Shown here one piece after another: positions 1 to 10,927 of a DNA stretch of 64,000 bases. The translations under genes were made by a program, and so were the position numbers. The number at the start of each line of letters is the position of its first letter. Position 1 is the stretch's first letter. Below the pieces are notes generated by a model, which saw only the letters and a program-made list of their open reading frames with translations, did no database searches and had not been told where the DNA came from. Source of the stretch: CAVTWH01 sp963794685 (lineage in GTDB: Bacteria > Actinomycetota > Actinomycetes > Mycobacteriales > Micromonosporaceae). The DNA is taken from assembly GCA_963794685.1 (NCBI GenBank), contig CAWCFK010000007.1, positions 449,407 to 513,406 on the forward strand, in the 5' to 3' direction.

Positions 1-1
1 C

Positions 2-2372
2 CTGGTCGCCGAGCTGGCCCTGCGCCACCCACCGGACGCGCTGTCCCTGGTGCTGGTCGACTACAAGGGCGGCAGCGCGTTCGGCGCGTGCCGGGACCTG
101 CCGCACTGCGCGGGCCTGGTCACCGACCTGGACGCGCACCTGGTGAACCGGGCGTTGGAGTCGCTCTCGGCCGAGCTGCGCCGCCGGGAGGCGCTGCTGG
201 CCGCCGCCGACGCCAAGGACATCGACGACTTCCTGGCGCCGGCGGCACGCCTGCCCCGGCTGGTCATCGTGGTGGACGAGTTCGCCTCGCTGGTCGCCGA
301 GGTACCCGACTTCGTCACCGGCGTGGTCGGCATCGGCATGCGCGGGCGCAGCCTCGGCGTGCACCTGGTGCTGGCCACCCAGCGGCCGGCCGGCGTGGTC
401 TCCGCCGAGCTGCGCGCCAACGTCAACCTGCGTATCTGCCTGCGGGTGACCAGTGTGGAGGACAGCCGCGACGTGATCGACGCGGCCGACGCTGCCCGGC
501 TGTCGCGGCGGCTGCCGGGGCGGGCGTACCTGCGGACCGGGCACGGTGAGCTGGCGGCGTTGCAGACCGCCCGGATCAACGCGCCCCGGCGCGGCAGCCG
601 GCTGGCGGACCGCAGCGTCACCGTCGTCCCGCGCCCGGTCACCGAGCTGGGCGCGCCGCTGCCCGCGCCGGTACCGGACGCCGGGCACGACGGGGAGACC
701 GACCTGTCGGTCCTGGTGACGGCGATCGGCGCGGCCGCCGAGGTGGCCGGCTGCCCGGCCGCGCCGAGCCCGTGGCTGCCGCCGCTGCCCGAGCAGGTCA
801 CCGTCGCGCAGTTGGGCTCCGGCGAGCCGAGCGGCGGGCCGGTGGCGGTGCCGATCGGGCTCGCCGACCACCCGCGCCAGCAGGTGCAGCGGCCGTACCT
901 GCTGGACCTCGCGGCGAGCGGGCCGGTGGCGGTGGCCGGGATGGCCCGCAGCGGGCGCTCCACCCTGCTGCGTACCCTCGCCGCCGGGCTGGCCGACCGT
1001 TCCGGCCCCGCCGACGTGCACCTGTACGTGCTGGATCTGGGCAACCGGGCGCTGGCGCCACTGGCCGACCTGCCGCACACCGGGGCCTACGTGACCGGCG
1101 ACGAACCGGACCGGGCCAGCCGCCTACTGTCCATGATGGACGGTGAGGTCCGCGCCCGGCAGCGCCGCTTCGCGGCCGGCGGCTACGCCGACCTGGCCGA
1201 GCAGCGCACCGGCCCCGACCCGCTGCCGTACCTGGTACTCCTGGTCGACGGCTACGAGGCGCTCGCCGCCGCCGGAGCCGACCCGGAGGCCGGTCGACGG
1301 GTGGACGCCCTGGACGGGTTGCTGCGCGCCGGACCCGCCGTCGGCGTGCTGGTGGTACTCGCCACCGACGCCTCCGGCTTCACCCACCGGCTCGCCGGCG
1401 CGGTCGCCACCCGACTCGTCCTGCGCCACGCCGACCGCGACGACCTCGCCGGCTACGGCATCGTGCCCCGGGACGCCCCCACCCACCTGCCTCCCGGCCG
1501 GGTACTGCCGGCCCCGGACGGCCCGCACCTGCAGGTCGCGCTGCTGTCACCGCAGCCCGACGGGGCCGCCCAGTCCGAGGCGGTACGCCGGCTCGCGGCG
1601 GTGCTGCGGGCCCGCTGGGACGGCACCCCGGCCGACCGGCTGCCGCGCCGCCTCGACCCGCTGCCCACCGAGATCGAGCTGGCCGAGCTGACCGTGGACC
1701 CGGCCGGCGCGGTTCGCTCCGACCGACCCGCCACCACCGGCACGGTGCCTGGTCGGGGCCGGCGGCGACCGGCTCGGCCCGGTCTACCTGGACCTCGCCG
1801 AGACCGGCACCTTCCTGGTCGCCGGCCCGGTCCGCAGCGGGCGCAGCACCGCCCTGCACACCATCGCCAGTACGCTCGCCGGCCGGTACAGCGGCGACCT
1901 GCCGGTGGTGGCGCTGTGCCCGCGCCCGTCGCCGCTGCGCGAGCTGGCCGGCGCGCCGGGGGTACTGGCGGTGCTCAACGGCGAGCAGGCGGCCGGCGAA
2001 CTCGACGAACTCATCGCCACGCACGCCCGGCTGGCGGTCCTGGTGGACGACGCGGAGCTGCTCGCCGACGGCCCGGCCGGCCCGGTACTGGAGCGGTTCG
2101 GCCGGTACGCCCGTGACGACGGCAGTGTGCTGGTCGCCGCCGGTACCACCGACGAACTGCACCTGGCCCGGCACCGGGGCTGGCTGGCGGGGGTCCGGCG
2201 GGCCCGCACCGGTCTGCTGCTGACCCCCGCCTCCGGCATCGACGGCGAGCTGTTCGACCTGCGGCTGCCCCGGGCCACCGGGGCCGGCTGGCCGCCCGGC
2301 CGGGCGCTGCTGGTGGTCCGGGGCGCGGCCAGCGTGGTGCAGGTGCCGGTATCGACGGCGGTGCCGGGGTGA
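2..2372 (+). CDS. FtsK/SpoIIIE (EccC-like) motor ATPase, 5'-truncated, one frameshift
   Basis: The gene runs in from the left edge, so its N-terminus is missing. The frame from base 2 reads LVLVDYKGGSAF, then VIVVDEFASLV and LVLATQRP, the Walker B and downstream signature of FtsK/SpoIIIE motors. A second P-loop-like block, AGMARSGRSTLL (about 945-980), is followed by LVLLVDGYEAL. A third, GPVRSGRST (about 1830), is followed by LAVLVDDAELL. Three tandem motor domains, the later ones with degenerate P-loops, match EccC-type (type VII secretion) or FHA-FtsK proteins. Near 1740-1750 the reading shifts by one frame and resumes to the TGA at 2370-2372. That TGA overlaps the GTG of the kinase gene, so the two are probably co-transcribed. 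The substrate is unknown; no WXG100 gene is visible in the window. Confidence 0.82.
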
Positions 2373-3976
2373 GCGTGCTCGGCTATGGTACGGACAGCGC
2401 GACGCCCGCCCCCGCCGTGACCTCCGCGCCGACCGGCGGCGTCCCCCGAGCGCTGGGTCGAGGCGAGGAGACGGCGACGAGCGAGGAGCGCACCGGCCCG
2501 GTCGTCGACGCCAGCGAACTGCCCACCCTGCCGCCGACCCTGCCCGCCCCGGCCGGCCGACCGCTGGGCAGCGGCTACCTGTTACTGGAGCCGGTCGGTT
2601 CCGGTGCCACCGGCCGGGTCTGGCGGGCCCGGCGCCGCGCCGACGACACGATCGTCGCGGCGAAGGTGCTGCGCGAGGAGTACGGCGGCGACCCGGACAC
2701 CCGGCTGCGGTTCCTGCGGGAGAGCGCGGCGCTGCGCGCGGTCCGCCACCCGCACCTGGTCCCGGTACTCGACCTGGTGGCCGAGGGCGACACGTTGGCC
2801 ATCGTGATGGACTTCGTCGACGGGGCGAACCTGCGCGCCGAACTGTCCCGGGGGCGGATCGGCCGGACCCACGCGGTGGCCGTGCTCGCGCAGCTCGCCG
2901 ACGCGCTGACCGCGATCCACCGGGCCGGCATCGTGCACCGCGACGTCAAGCCGGAGAACGTACTGGTGACCTGGCGGGGTGGCCGCCCGTGGGCGCAGTT
3001 GACCGACTTCGGGCTGGCCGTGGTGGCCGGCGGCCCGGCGGTGACCCGGGCCAGCCAACTCGTCGGCACCCCGGCATACGTGGCCCCGGAGGTGGTCGCC
3101 GGCCGCCCGGTCGGTCCCGCCAGCGACGTGTACGCCCTCGGCCTGACCGGGTACGAGCTGCTCGCCGGCCGCCGCCCGTTCGCCGCCGAGCACACGGCCG
3201 CACTGCTGCGCGCGCACCTGGACGTCGAGCCGTCCCGCCCGGACGGTCTCGCCGAGCCGCTCTGGCAGCTCATCCGCCGCTGCCTGGCCAAGGAGCCGGC
3301 AGCCCGCCCGACCGCCGCCGACCTGGCCACCGCGCTGCACGCCCTCGCCGACCCGGCCGCCGCCCTCCCCGCAGACGCCCCGCTCCCACTCCCGCCCCAG
3401 CCGACCGCCGCGTGGGCTCCGGAAGGCGAATCGACATGGGGTTCAGGGAACGCGGCGGTGTCGCAGGCCGGGCTGGTATCCGGCTCGCCGGTGGTGGCGG
3501 AGCCGGGGGAGCCCGAGGAGCTGCGGACGGCCGTGGCGACCCGGCCGGCCCCGGCAGCCGAGCCCGCCGTCGCACGCCGCGCCCGTCGTTGGCCGCTGAT
3601 CGTGGCGCTGGTCCTCATCGCGGTACTCGGCGCGGGCGCGGGTATCTGGGCCGGCCACCGGCACCAGCCGGTCACACCGACCCAGCCGGCGAGCACCGCG
3701 CCGCCGTACCAGCTCTACTTCCTGCCGGTCACCGCGACCGGTACCGGGCCCGGCTCGGTCAAACTGGACTTCCCGGACGCCAGCAACCTGCCGGGCTTCG
3801 ACTCGTATGTGGTGTTCCGGGACAGTACCGAGATCGCCCAGGTGAGCACCGGGGTTCCGCCGTACCTGCTGCCCGACGTGGACCGGCAGACCCAGCACTG
3901 CTACCGGGTGGCCGCGCTCGTCGCCTCCAGCCAACCCACCCCGCCCGCGCCGAAACCGGCCTGCCTGACCGCCTGA
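2369..3976 (+). CDS. Transmembrane Ser/Thr protein kinase with FN3-like extracytoplasmic domain
   Basis: This is a Hanks-type kinase of about 535 residues. The glycine loop (GSGATGRVW), the lysine in VAAKVL, the catalytic loop HRDVKPEN (about residue 190), DFG in LTDFGL and the APE-like VAPEVV are all present, so it should be active. A Pro/Ala-rich linker leads to one membrane helix (about residues 408-428, WPLIVALVLIAVLGAGAGIW). The outer region of about 100 residues resembles a fibronectin type III fold (VKLDFPDASNLPGFDSYVVF, then CYRVAAL). It starts at GTG 2369, overlapping the upstream stop by four bases. Position in the FtsK-MoxR-DUF58 operon suggests it phosphorylates products of the same operon; that is inference. 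Confidence 0.93.
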   Translation: MSVLGYGTDSATPAPAVTSAPTGGVPRALGRGEETATSEERTGPVVDASELPTLPPTLPAPAGRPLGSGYLLLEPVGSGATGRVWRARRRADDTIVAAKVLREEYGGDPDTRLRFLRESAALRAVRHPHLVPVLDLVAEGDTLAIVMDFVDGANLRAELSRGRIGRTHAVAVLAQLADALTAIHRAGIVHRDVKPENVLVTWRGGRPWAQLTDFGLAVVAGGPAVTRASQLVGTPAYVAPEVVAGRPVGPASDVYALGLTGYELLAGRRPFAAEHTAALLRAHLDVEPSRPDGLAEPLWQLIRRCLAKEPAARPTAADLATALHALADPAAALPADAPLPLPPQPTAAWAPEGESTWGSGNAAVSQAGLVSGSPVVAEPGEPEELRTAVATRPAPAAEPAVARRARRWPLIVALVLIAVLGAGAGIWAGHRHQPVTPTQPASTAPPYQLYFLPVTATGTGPGSVKLDFPDASNLPGFDSYVVFRDSTEIAQVSTGVPPYLLPDVDRQTQHCYRVAALVASSQPTPPAPKPACLTA

Positions 3977-4014
3977 CCCCCGACGAACACTGCACCGCAC
4001 CAGGGAGACGCACG

Positions 4015-5028
4015 ATGAGTGAGCCCGTCCGGTACCCCGACCCGGGCCTGTCAGCCGATCCGGCCGGGTACACCGATCCGGTCGCATACTTCGGCGCCAC
4101 CTACGCGGCGGTGCGGACCAGCGTCGAGGGCGCGCTGCGGGGCAAGCCGGAGGTGGTCCGGCTGGCGCTGACCGCGCTGTTCGCCGGCGGTCACCTGCTG
4201 GTCGAGGACGTGCCCGGGGTGGGCAAGACGACGCTGGCCAAGGCGATCGCCGGCAGCTTCGACGCCAGCTGGCACCGCATCCAGTTCACCCCCGACCTGC
4301 TGCCCTCCGACATCACCGGCACCAGCGTGTACGACCCCCGCACCGCCACCTTCGACTTCCGGCCGGGGCCGGTCTTCGCCCACCTGGTGCTCGCCGACGA
4401 GATCAACCGGGCATCGCCGAAGACCCAGTCGGCGCTGCTGGAGGTGATGGAGGAGCAGCAGGTCACCGTGGACGGCCGGGCATACCCGGTACCGCTGCCG
4501 TTCTGCGTGCTGGCCACCCAGAACCCGGTCGACCTGGAGGGCACCTACCGGCTGCCGGAGGCGCAGGTGGACCGGTTCGCGCTGCGGGTCGCCGTCGGCT
4601 ACCCGGACCTGGCGGCGGAGACCGCGATCCTCACCGACCGGGCCGGCAACGGTGCGCCCGCCCCGATCACCCCGGTCGCCACCGTCGCGCAGATCCGCTG
4701 GATGCGCGAGTACGCCGGCCGGGTGCACGTCTCCACGGCGGTCGCCGGCTACATCGCCGCCCTGACTCAGGGCACCCGCACCCGGCGGGAGCTGCGGCTG
4801 GGCGCGAGTCCCCGGGGCAGCCTCGCGCTGCTGGCCGCCGCACAGGTCTGGGCGGCTGCGGAGGGGCGCGGATACGTCACCCCCGACGACGTCCGGGCGG
4901 TCGTCGGCCCGGTGCTCGAACACCGGCTGCTGCTGGACCCGGAGGCGGAGATCCATGGAGTACGCGCGGCCGACGTGCTGGCCGAGGTGGTGGCCTCGGT
5001 ACCGGTCCCGGCGCTGGACTCGGTGTGA
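4015..5028 (+). CDS. MoxR-family AAA+ ATPase
   Basis: The protein has 337 residues, the normal MoxR length. Walker A is DVPGVGKTT, Walker B is LVLADEINRASPKTQSALLE and sensor 1 is VLATQNP. The ATG at 4015 follows an AGGGAG ribosome-binding site 7 bases upstream. MoxR ATPases act as chaperones that mature or activate partner proteins, usually together with a DUF58 or VWA protein, and a DUF58 gene follows immediately with a GTGA overlap. The MoxR-DUF58-transglutaminase order is a common bacterial gene set; here it is enclosed by two Ser/Thr kinases. Confidence 0.95.
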   Translation: MSEPVRYPDPGLSADPAGYTDPVAYFGATYAAVRTSVEGALRGKPEVVRLALTALFAGGHLLVEDVPGVGKTTLAKAIAGSFDASWHRIQFTPDLLPSDITGTSVYDPRTATFDFRPGPVFAHLVLADEINRASPKTQSALLEVMEEQQVTVDGRAYPVPLPFCVLATQNPVDLEGTYRLPEAQVDRFALRVAVGYPDLAAETAILTDRAGNGAPAPITPVATVAQIRWMREYAGRVHVSTAVAGYIAALTQGTRTRRELRLGASPRGSLALLAAAQVWAAAEGRGYVTPDDVRAVVGPVLEHRLLLDPEAEIHGVRAADVLAEVVASVPVPALDSV

Positions 5029-6191
5029 GACCGACCGGCACCGGCTGGGCCACCGCCGCCGGTGCGGTGCTGCTGCTCGCCACCGGCCTGGCCCTGCGCT
5101 ACCCACCACTGGTCGCGCTGGGCGTGGCCGGGATCGCCGCGCTGCTGTTCGCGGCCGGGTACCTGACCGTGCGGCCGGGCCTGGACGTGCGGCGCAGCGT
5201 GACCCCGGACCGGGTCACCGTCGGCGGGTCGGCCAACGGTCGACTGATCGTCACCAACACCGGGCGGATCGCCGCGCACCGCTTCGAAGCCGTCGAGTCC
5301 GTGGACGGGGTGCCACTGCCCATCCCGGTGCCGCCGCTGTCGCCCGGCGAGACCCGCGCCCTGCACTACCCGGTGCTGGCCGGCTACCGGGGGCTGCTGC
5401 GGCTGGGCCCGGTGGTGCTGCGCCGGGTCGACCCGTTGGGCCTGCTGCGGCGCGGCATACCGCTGGCCGGTCGTGAACTGCTGTGGGTACGCCCGCGCGT
5501 GCACCGGGTACCGCCGCTGCCGGTCGGTCTCGCGCTGGAGTTCGACGGCCGGCTCACTGACACCGCGCCCCGGGGCTCGACCGCCTTCGCCGGGCTGCGC
5601 GGGTACGTGCCCGGCGACGATCCGCGCGCGATCCACTGGCGCTCCACCGCCCGGCTGGGCACCGTGGTGGTCCGCGAGCACGTCGACACCACCGAGCCGC
5701 GCGCCGCCGTGGTCCTGGACACCCGCGCCGACGTGCTGACCGGTGAGCAGTTCGAAGCGGCCGTGGAGGTGGCCGCGTCGATCGCGGTGGCCTGCGGCCG
5801 TGCCGGGCAGGAGGTGGCACTCGCCGCCCTGGGCGAGGACCGGGCCCGGGTGGCCGCCCTCGGCGCGGTGGACCTGCTCGACCGGCTCGCCGCACTGAAG
5901 CAGACTCCGGCGGGTACCGGCACGGACGCGGCGGCGCTGGCTCGGCTCGCCGACCGGCTGCCGGCCGGTGGGTGCCTGCTGGTCGTCTCCGGCGCGGCCG
6001 GTGGACTGCTGCCCACCCTGGCCCGACAGCGCCGCCGGTACAGCCGGGTGCTGATCGTCCAGTGTGGACTGGCCGCCGATGGTCCGGACCCGGCCGCCAC
6101 CCTGCGCCGACCCGGGCTCACCGCGATCCGGGCGGCCGACGCGCTGACCGCCGCCCAGGCACTGCGCGCCCACCTGGGTACCCGCCGATGA
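5025..6191 (+). CDS. DUF58 domain protein (MoxR partner)
   Basis: Two hydrophobic N-terminal segments (AAGAVLLLATGLAL and ALGVAGIAALLFAAGYL) anchor the protein. The conserved DUF58 block lies near residues 185-220 and includes GYVPGDDPRAIHWRSTARLG and VVREH. DUF58 proteins are related to VWA domains and work with MoxR ATPases, probably at the membrane. GTG 5025 overlaps the MoxR stop and the gene ends in an ATGA overlap with the transglutaminase-like gene, so translational coupling is likely. Confidence 0.93.
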   Translation: MRPTGTGWATAAGAVLLLATGLALRYPPLVALGVAGIAALLFAAGYLTVRPGLDVRRSVTPDRVTVGGSANGRLIVTNTGRIAAHRFEAVESVDGVPLPIPVPPLSPGETRALHYPVLAGYRGLLRLGPVVLRRVDPLGLLRRGIPLAGRELLWVRPRVHRVPPLPVGLALEFDGRLTDTAPRGSTAFAGLRGYVPGDDPRAIHWRSTARLGTVVVREHVDTTEPRAAVVLDTRADVLTGEQFEAAVEVAASIAVACGRAGQEVALAALGEDRARVAALGAVDLLDRLAALKQTPAGTGTDAAALARLADRLPAGGCLLVVSGAAGGLLPTLARQRRRYSRVLIVQCGLAADGPDPAATLRRPGLTAIRAADALTAAQALRAHLGTRR

Positions 6192-8455
6192 GCAGCGCGA
6201 CCACCCTGCGCCCGGCGGTGGACCAACCGCAGCGACCGGCACCCGGCCCGGTCCGCCCGCACGACGCACCGGGCGGCCGGCGGGGTGTGCGCGCCACGCT
6301 GGCCGGGCTGACCGCGCTCGCCGGCCTCGTCGCGGTCGCTCCGGCCTTCGGCGCCACCGCCACCGACGCGCTGCACGACCCCGGCTTCACGCTGGTCGCC
6401 GCGGGAGCCGCGGCGCTGGTCACCGGGGTGGGCGTCGGGCTGGCGGTGGCGACCCGGTGCAGCCGGACCAGCCGGCTGGCGATCGAGGTGGCGGCGCTGG
6501 CCGGGTACCTGCTGCTGGTCGTCGCCCCCGGTGCGGCGATTGCGCAGGGGCCGCGCCGGCTGCTCACCGGTGCGCTGCCGCTGGATCGCAGCGGTCCCGA
6601 ACTGGCCGCCGTGGCGGCCGGGCTGGGGCTGGCCGCGATCGCCGCCGTGGAGCCGGCGCTGCGCCGCCCCGGCCCCGCCCTGCCGCTGCTCGGCCCGGTA
6701 CTGGCGGTCGCCGCCGGCTGCGCGGTGGCCGCTCCCGACGGCCCACCGGTCGGCTGGCTTGCCGTCGTCCTCGTCCCGCTGGTGGTGCTGGCCTACCTGC
6801 TGGCCGAGGGGGAGCGGCGGGCCGCGCTGCGTACAGCCACCGGCACCGAGCCGGCCGCGTCGCGCCCGGGTGGCCTGCTCGCCGTGCTGCTCGCGCTCGC
6901 CGTGGTCGCGCTGACCGGGGTGGTCGCCGGCCGGGCGGTCGACGGACCGCCGGCCGCCGCCCGTGACCTCGCCGACCAGCCGGTTACCCCGTCGCAGACC
7001 ACCAGCCCGCTCGCGCTGTTTCCGGCGCTGCGTACCGGGCGGCTGTCCCTCCAGCTCACCGTTGCCGGCGACAGCCTGCCGGACCGGCTGCGCTACGCCA
7101 CCCTGGACACCTTCGACGGCACCTTCTGGAGCAGTTCGGCGGTGTACCGGCGAGCCGGCCGCACGCTGCCCGCCGGACCGGCCGGGCCGCCCACTCGCGA
7201 GGTGACCCACCGGATTCACGTCGTCGAGCCCGGTCCGCTGGGCTGGCTGCTCAGTCAGGGCCGGCCGGTCACCGTGTCGGTCGCCGGCCTGGGCGTGGAC
7301 GCCGGTACCGGCGACGTGGTGCTGCCCGCCGACCGGCCGCTGCCCCGCGACTACACCATCCGCAGCCTGGTCCCCACCTACTCCGACGACGACCTGGCCA
7401 ACGCGGTACCCGCCCCCGCCCCGGCCGGTACCGGCACCCTGGTGCCCGCCGACCTGTCCGCCGCCGCCGTAGCGGCCGTGGACGGTGGCTACGGCTACCC
7501 CGCGCTGGCCACGCTGGCGTCCTGGTTCGCCGCTGACGGCGGGTTCACCCTGGACACCGGCGAGCAGGCCCCCGCCGGCCACGGCCTGTACCAGATCCGC
7601 CAACTGCTGCGCGACCGGCACGGTACCGCCGAGCAGTACGCCTCCGCGTTCGCCGTGCTGGCCCGGGCGCTGGGCTACGACACCCGGGTCGCCGTCGGCT
7701 TCCGGGTCCGGGCCGGCGGGAGCCAGGGCAGCGGCGGCCAGGGAAGCGAGGATCAGGGCAGTGTGAGCGGGAAGGACGTGGACGCCTGGCCCGAGGTGCG
7801 CTTCGCCGGCCTCGGCTGGGTCGCCTTCGCCCCCACTCCGCAGACGGCCGGCAGCCCACCGGCCCCGAAGCCGACCCCCTCCCCGTCCACCGCCGGTCAG
7901 GACAGTGCGCCGACCGACCCGGGTCCGGGCGGCGGCTCAGCCGGCGGACCCGCCAACGGTGCGGGGCACCGGGGCTCCACGCCGTGGCTGGCGCTCGCCG
8001 TGGCCGCCGGTGGCCTGCTGGTCGGGCTCGGCGCGCTGGGGCCGGGTGCGGTGCTGCTGCGCCGGTGGCGACGACGGCGCGCCCCGACCCCGCGCGCCCG
8101 GGTGGCCGGTGCCTGGCGCGACGCGCTGGCCACCCTCCGGGCGGCCGGGGTCGCGGTACCGCGCGCGGCCAGCAGTGGGGCGATCGCGGCGGCGGTCACG
8201 CGGCGCTTCGACGACGTCACGGGGGCGCTCGCCGCCCGGCTCGGCGTCGTGCACGACCGGGTCGCGTACGGACCCGTCGACCCGTCGACCGCTGACTCCG
8301 ACGACGCCTGGCGGGTCGCCGACGAGCTGCGCGCGGCGGTCCGCGGTCGCCTGCCCCACCTGCGCAGACTCCGCGTCGTGCTGGTCGCGGTGCCGGGTCG
8401 GGGAGTCGGTGCACGGCCGAGTCCGGGAGCCCGGTCGGCCCGGCGCCGAGTTTAG
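6188..8455 (+). CDS. Transglutaminase-fold membrane protein (TgpA-like) with altered catalytic residues
   Basis: The N-terminal 270 residues hold several membrane helices, followed by an extracytoplasmic transglutaminase-like core. One further helix lies near residues 599-623 (WLALAVAAGGLLVGLGALG), followed by a cytoplasmic tail with a DUF4129-like character. In active members the core reads roughly G-x-C-E-x-F-A-S-A-F. Here it is GTAEQYASAFAVLARALGYD, with Ala where the cysteine should be. The later H-A-W motif is DAWPEV, with Asp in place of His. The fold is kept but the usual Cys-His pair is not, so this is probably a non-catalytic or differently acting member. Start ATG 6188 overlaps the DUF58 stop. 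Confidence 0.88.
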   Translation: MSSATTLRPAVDQPQRPAPGPVRPHDAPGGRRGVRATLAGLTALAGLVAVAPAFGATATDALHDPGFTLVAAGAAALVTGVGVGLAVATRCSRTSRLAIEVAALAGYLLLVVAPGAAIAQGPRRLLTGALPLDRSGPELAAVAAGLGLAAIAAVEPALRRPGPALPLLGPVLAVAAGCAVAAPDGPPVGWLAVVLVPLVVLAYLLAEGERRAALRTATGTEPAASRPGGLLAVLLALAVVALTGVVAGRAVDGPPAAARDLADQPVTPSQTTSPLALFPALRTGRLSLQLTVAGDSLPDRLRYATLDTFDGTFWSSSAVYRRAGRTLPAGPAGPPTREVTHRIHVVEPGPLGWLLSQGRPVTVSVAGLGVDAGTGDVVLPADRPLPRDYTIRSLVPTYSDDDLANAVPAPAPAGTGTLVPADLSAAAVAAVDGGYGYPALATLASWFAADGGFTLDTGEQAPAGHGLYQIRQLLRDRHGTAEQYASAFAVLARALGYDTRVAVGFRVRAGGSQGSGGQGSEDQGSVSGKDVDAWPEVRFAGLGWVAFAPTPQTAGSPPAPKPTPSPSTAGQDSAPTDPGPGGGSAGGPANGAGHRGSTPWLALAVAAGGLLVGLGALGPGAVLLRRWRRRRAPTPRARVAGAWRDALATLRAAGVAVPRAASSGAIAAAVTRRFDDVTGALAARLGVVHDRVAYGPVDPSTADSDDAWRVADELRAAVRGRLPHLRRLRVVLVAVPGRGVGARPSPGARSARRRV

Positions 8456-8483
8456 ATCTCGTCCGATCGGGTAGCGGGGAGAG

Positions 8484-10121
<1,638 letters not shown>

Positions 10122-10208
10122 GGCCGATCCGCCATCGTTGCGACCGACCCGGGGGACAGGTGGGGTAACCGGCTTGGCGTGTCCGGCCGCGGCGCGGATC
10201 ATGGACGG

Positions 10209-10844
10209 ATGGACTCCGATCTGGACCTTGCCCGCGCAGCCTTTGCCCGTACCCGCGAACTGGACGCCCGTGCCGTCCGGCTCAGCGTCGACCTGGTCGC
10301 TCAGGCGGACGGCGGCGACTGGTCCCGGCCGAGCACCTGTGCCGGCTGGACCCTGGGCGACCTGCTTGCGCACCTGACCGCCCAGCACCGTGGCTTCGCG
10401 GCAGCGGCCGACGGAGCCGGCTTCGACCTGGACCCGTGGGCGGTGCTTCCGGCCGGTCCCGACCGGGTAGCCGACTACCGGGAGGCCGCCGAGCAGGTGC
10501 TCGCCGCGTTCGCCCGGGTCACCGAACCCGAGCAGGGCTTCGCGCTGCCGGAGATCACCACCGCCGGCGCGGTCCCCGCGCGCACCGCCGTCGGCTTCCA
10601 CCTCATCGACTACCTGGTGCACTCCTGGGATCTCGCGGCGACCCTCGGCCTGCCGTTCGACCCCGACCCGGAGTTGGTGGCCGCCGGCCTGCCCATCGCG
10701 CTGGCCGTGCCGGGCGGCTCGGCCCGGCTGGCTCCCGGCGCCGCCTTCGCCCCGGCCCTCGGGGCACCCGACGACACCGCCACGATGGACCGCATCCTGC
10801 TCATCCTCGGCCGTGACCCGGGCTGGAAGGCGCCGGTCCGGTAG
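10209..10844 (+). CDS. TIGR03086-type metal-binding protein (mycothiol-dependent isomerase superfamily)
   Basis: The product has 211 residues. The N-terminal half has the pattern of the maleylpyruvate-isomerase/DinB-like fold: STCAGWTLGDLLAHLTAQHRG, with a metal-binding His in the LLAHL helix, and later HLIDYLVHSWDLA with two more histidines. These proteins are four-helix bundles that bind a divalent metal; some use mycothiol. The substrate is not known. ATG 10209 was chosen because homologous sequence begins with DLDLARAAFART; a GTG 30 bases upstream is also in frame. Confidence 0.85.
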   Translation: MDSDLDLARAAFARTRELDARAVRLSVDLVAQADGGDWSRPSTCAGWTLGDLLAHLTAQHRGFAAAADGAGFDLDPWAVLPAGPDRVADYREAAEQVLAAFARVTEPEQGFALPEITTAGAVPARTAVGFHLIDYLVHSWDLAATLGLPFDPDPELVAAGLPIALAVPGGSARLAPGAAFAPALGAPDDTATMDRILLILGRDPGWKAPVR

Positions 10845-10851
10845 CGATGTA

Positions 10852-10880
10852 TTGACATCCCCGAGTGTTACCCCTACGTT
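10852..10880 (+). promoter_or_regulatory. Sigma-70-type promoter
   Basis: TTGACA (10852-10857) and TACGTT (10875-10880) are separated by 17 bases. This matches the housekeeping consensus, with the TAnnnT form of the -10 box common in actinobacteria. It lies about 48 bases upstream of the secreted hydrolase start at 10928. Confidence 0.7.
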
Positions 10881-10888
10881 AACGAACG

Positions 10889-10902
10889 CTACCGGCCGGT
10901 AG
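10889..10902. promoter_or_regulatory. 14-bp perfect palindrome between promoter and start codon
   Basis: CTACCGGCCGGTAG lies 9 bases downstream of the -10 box, around the expected transcription start, where an operator would act. A shorter version, TACCGGCCGGT, lies upstream of another secreted-enzyme gene near 35,488. Its regulatory role is inference; ACCGGCCGGT is not rare in such DNA. Confidence 0.35.
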
Positions 10903-10927
10903 GAGCGGACTCCCGTTGGAGGCGTGT

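Noticed and set aside
61..1080. Long open frame on the minus strand (339 codons)
   Set aside because: It is the reverse of the FtsK-like gene; the product is Ser/Arg/Thr-rich without any motif, typical of antisense frames in high-G+C DNA.
5384..7621. 745-codon open frame on the minus strand
   Set aside because: Antisense to the DUF58 and transglutaminase-like genes, Gly/Arg/Gln-rich and without domains.
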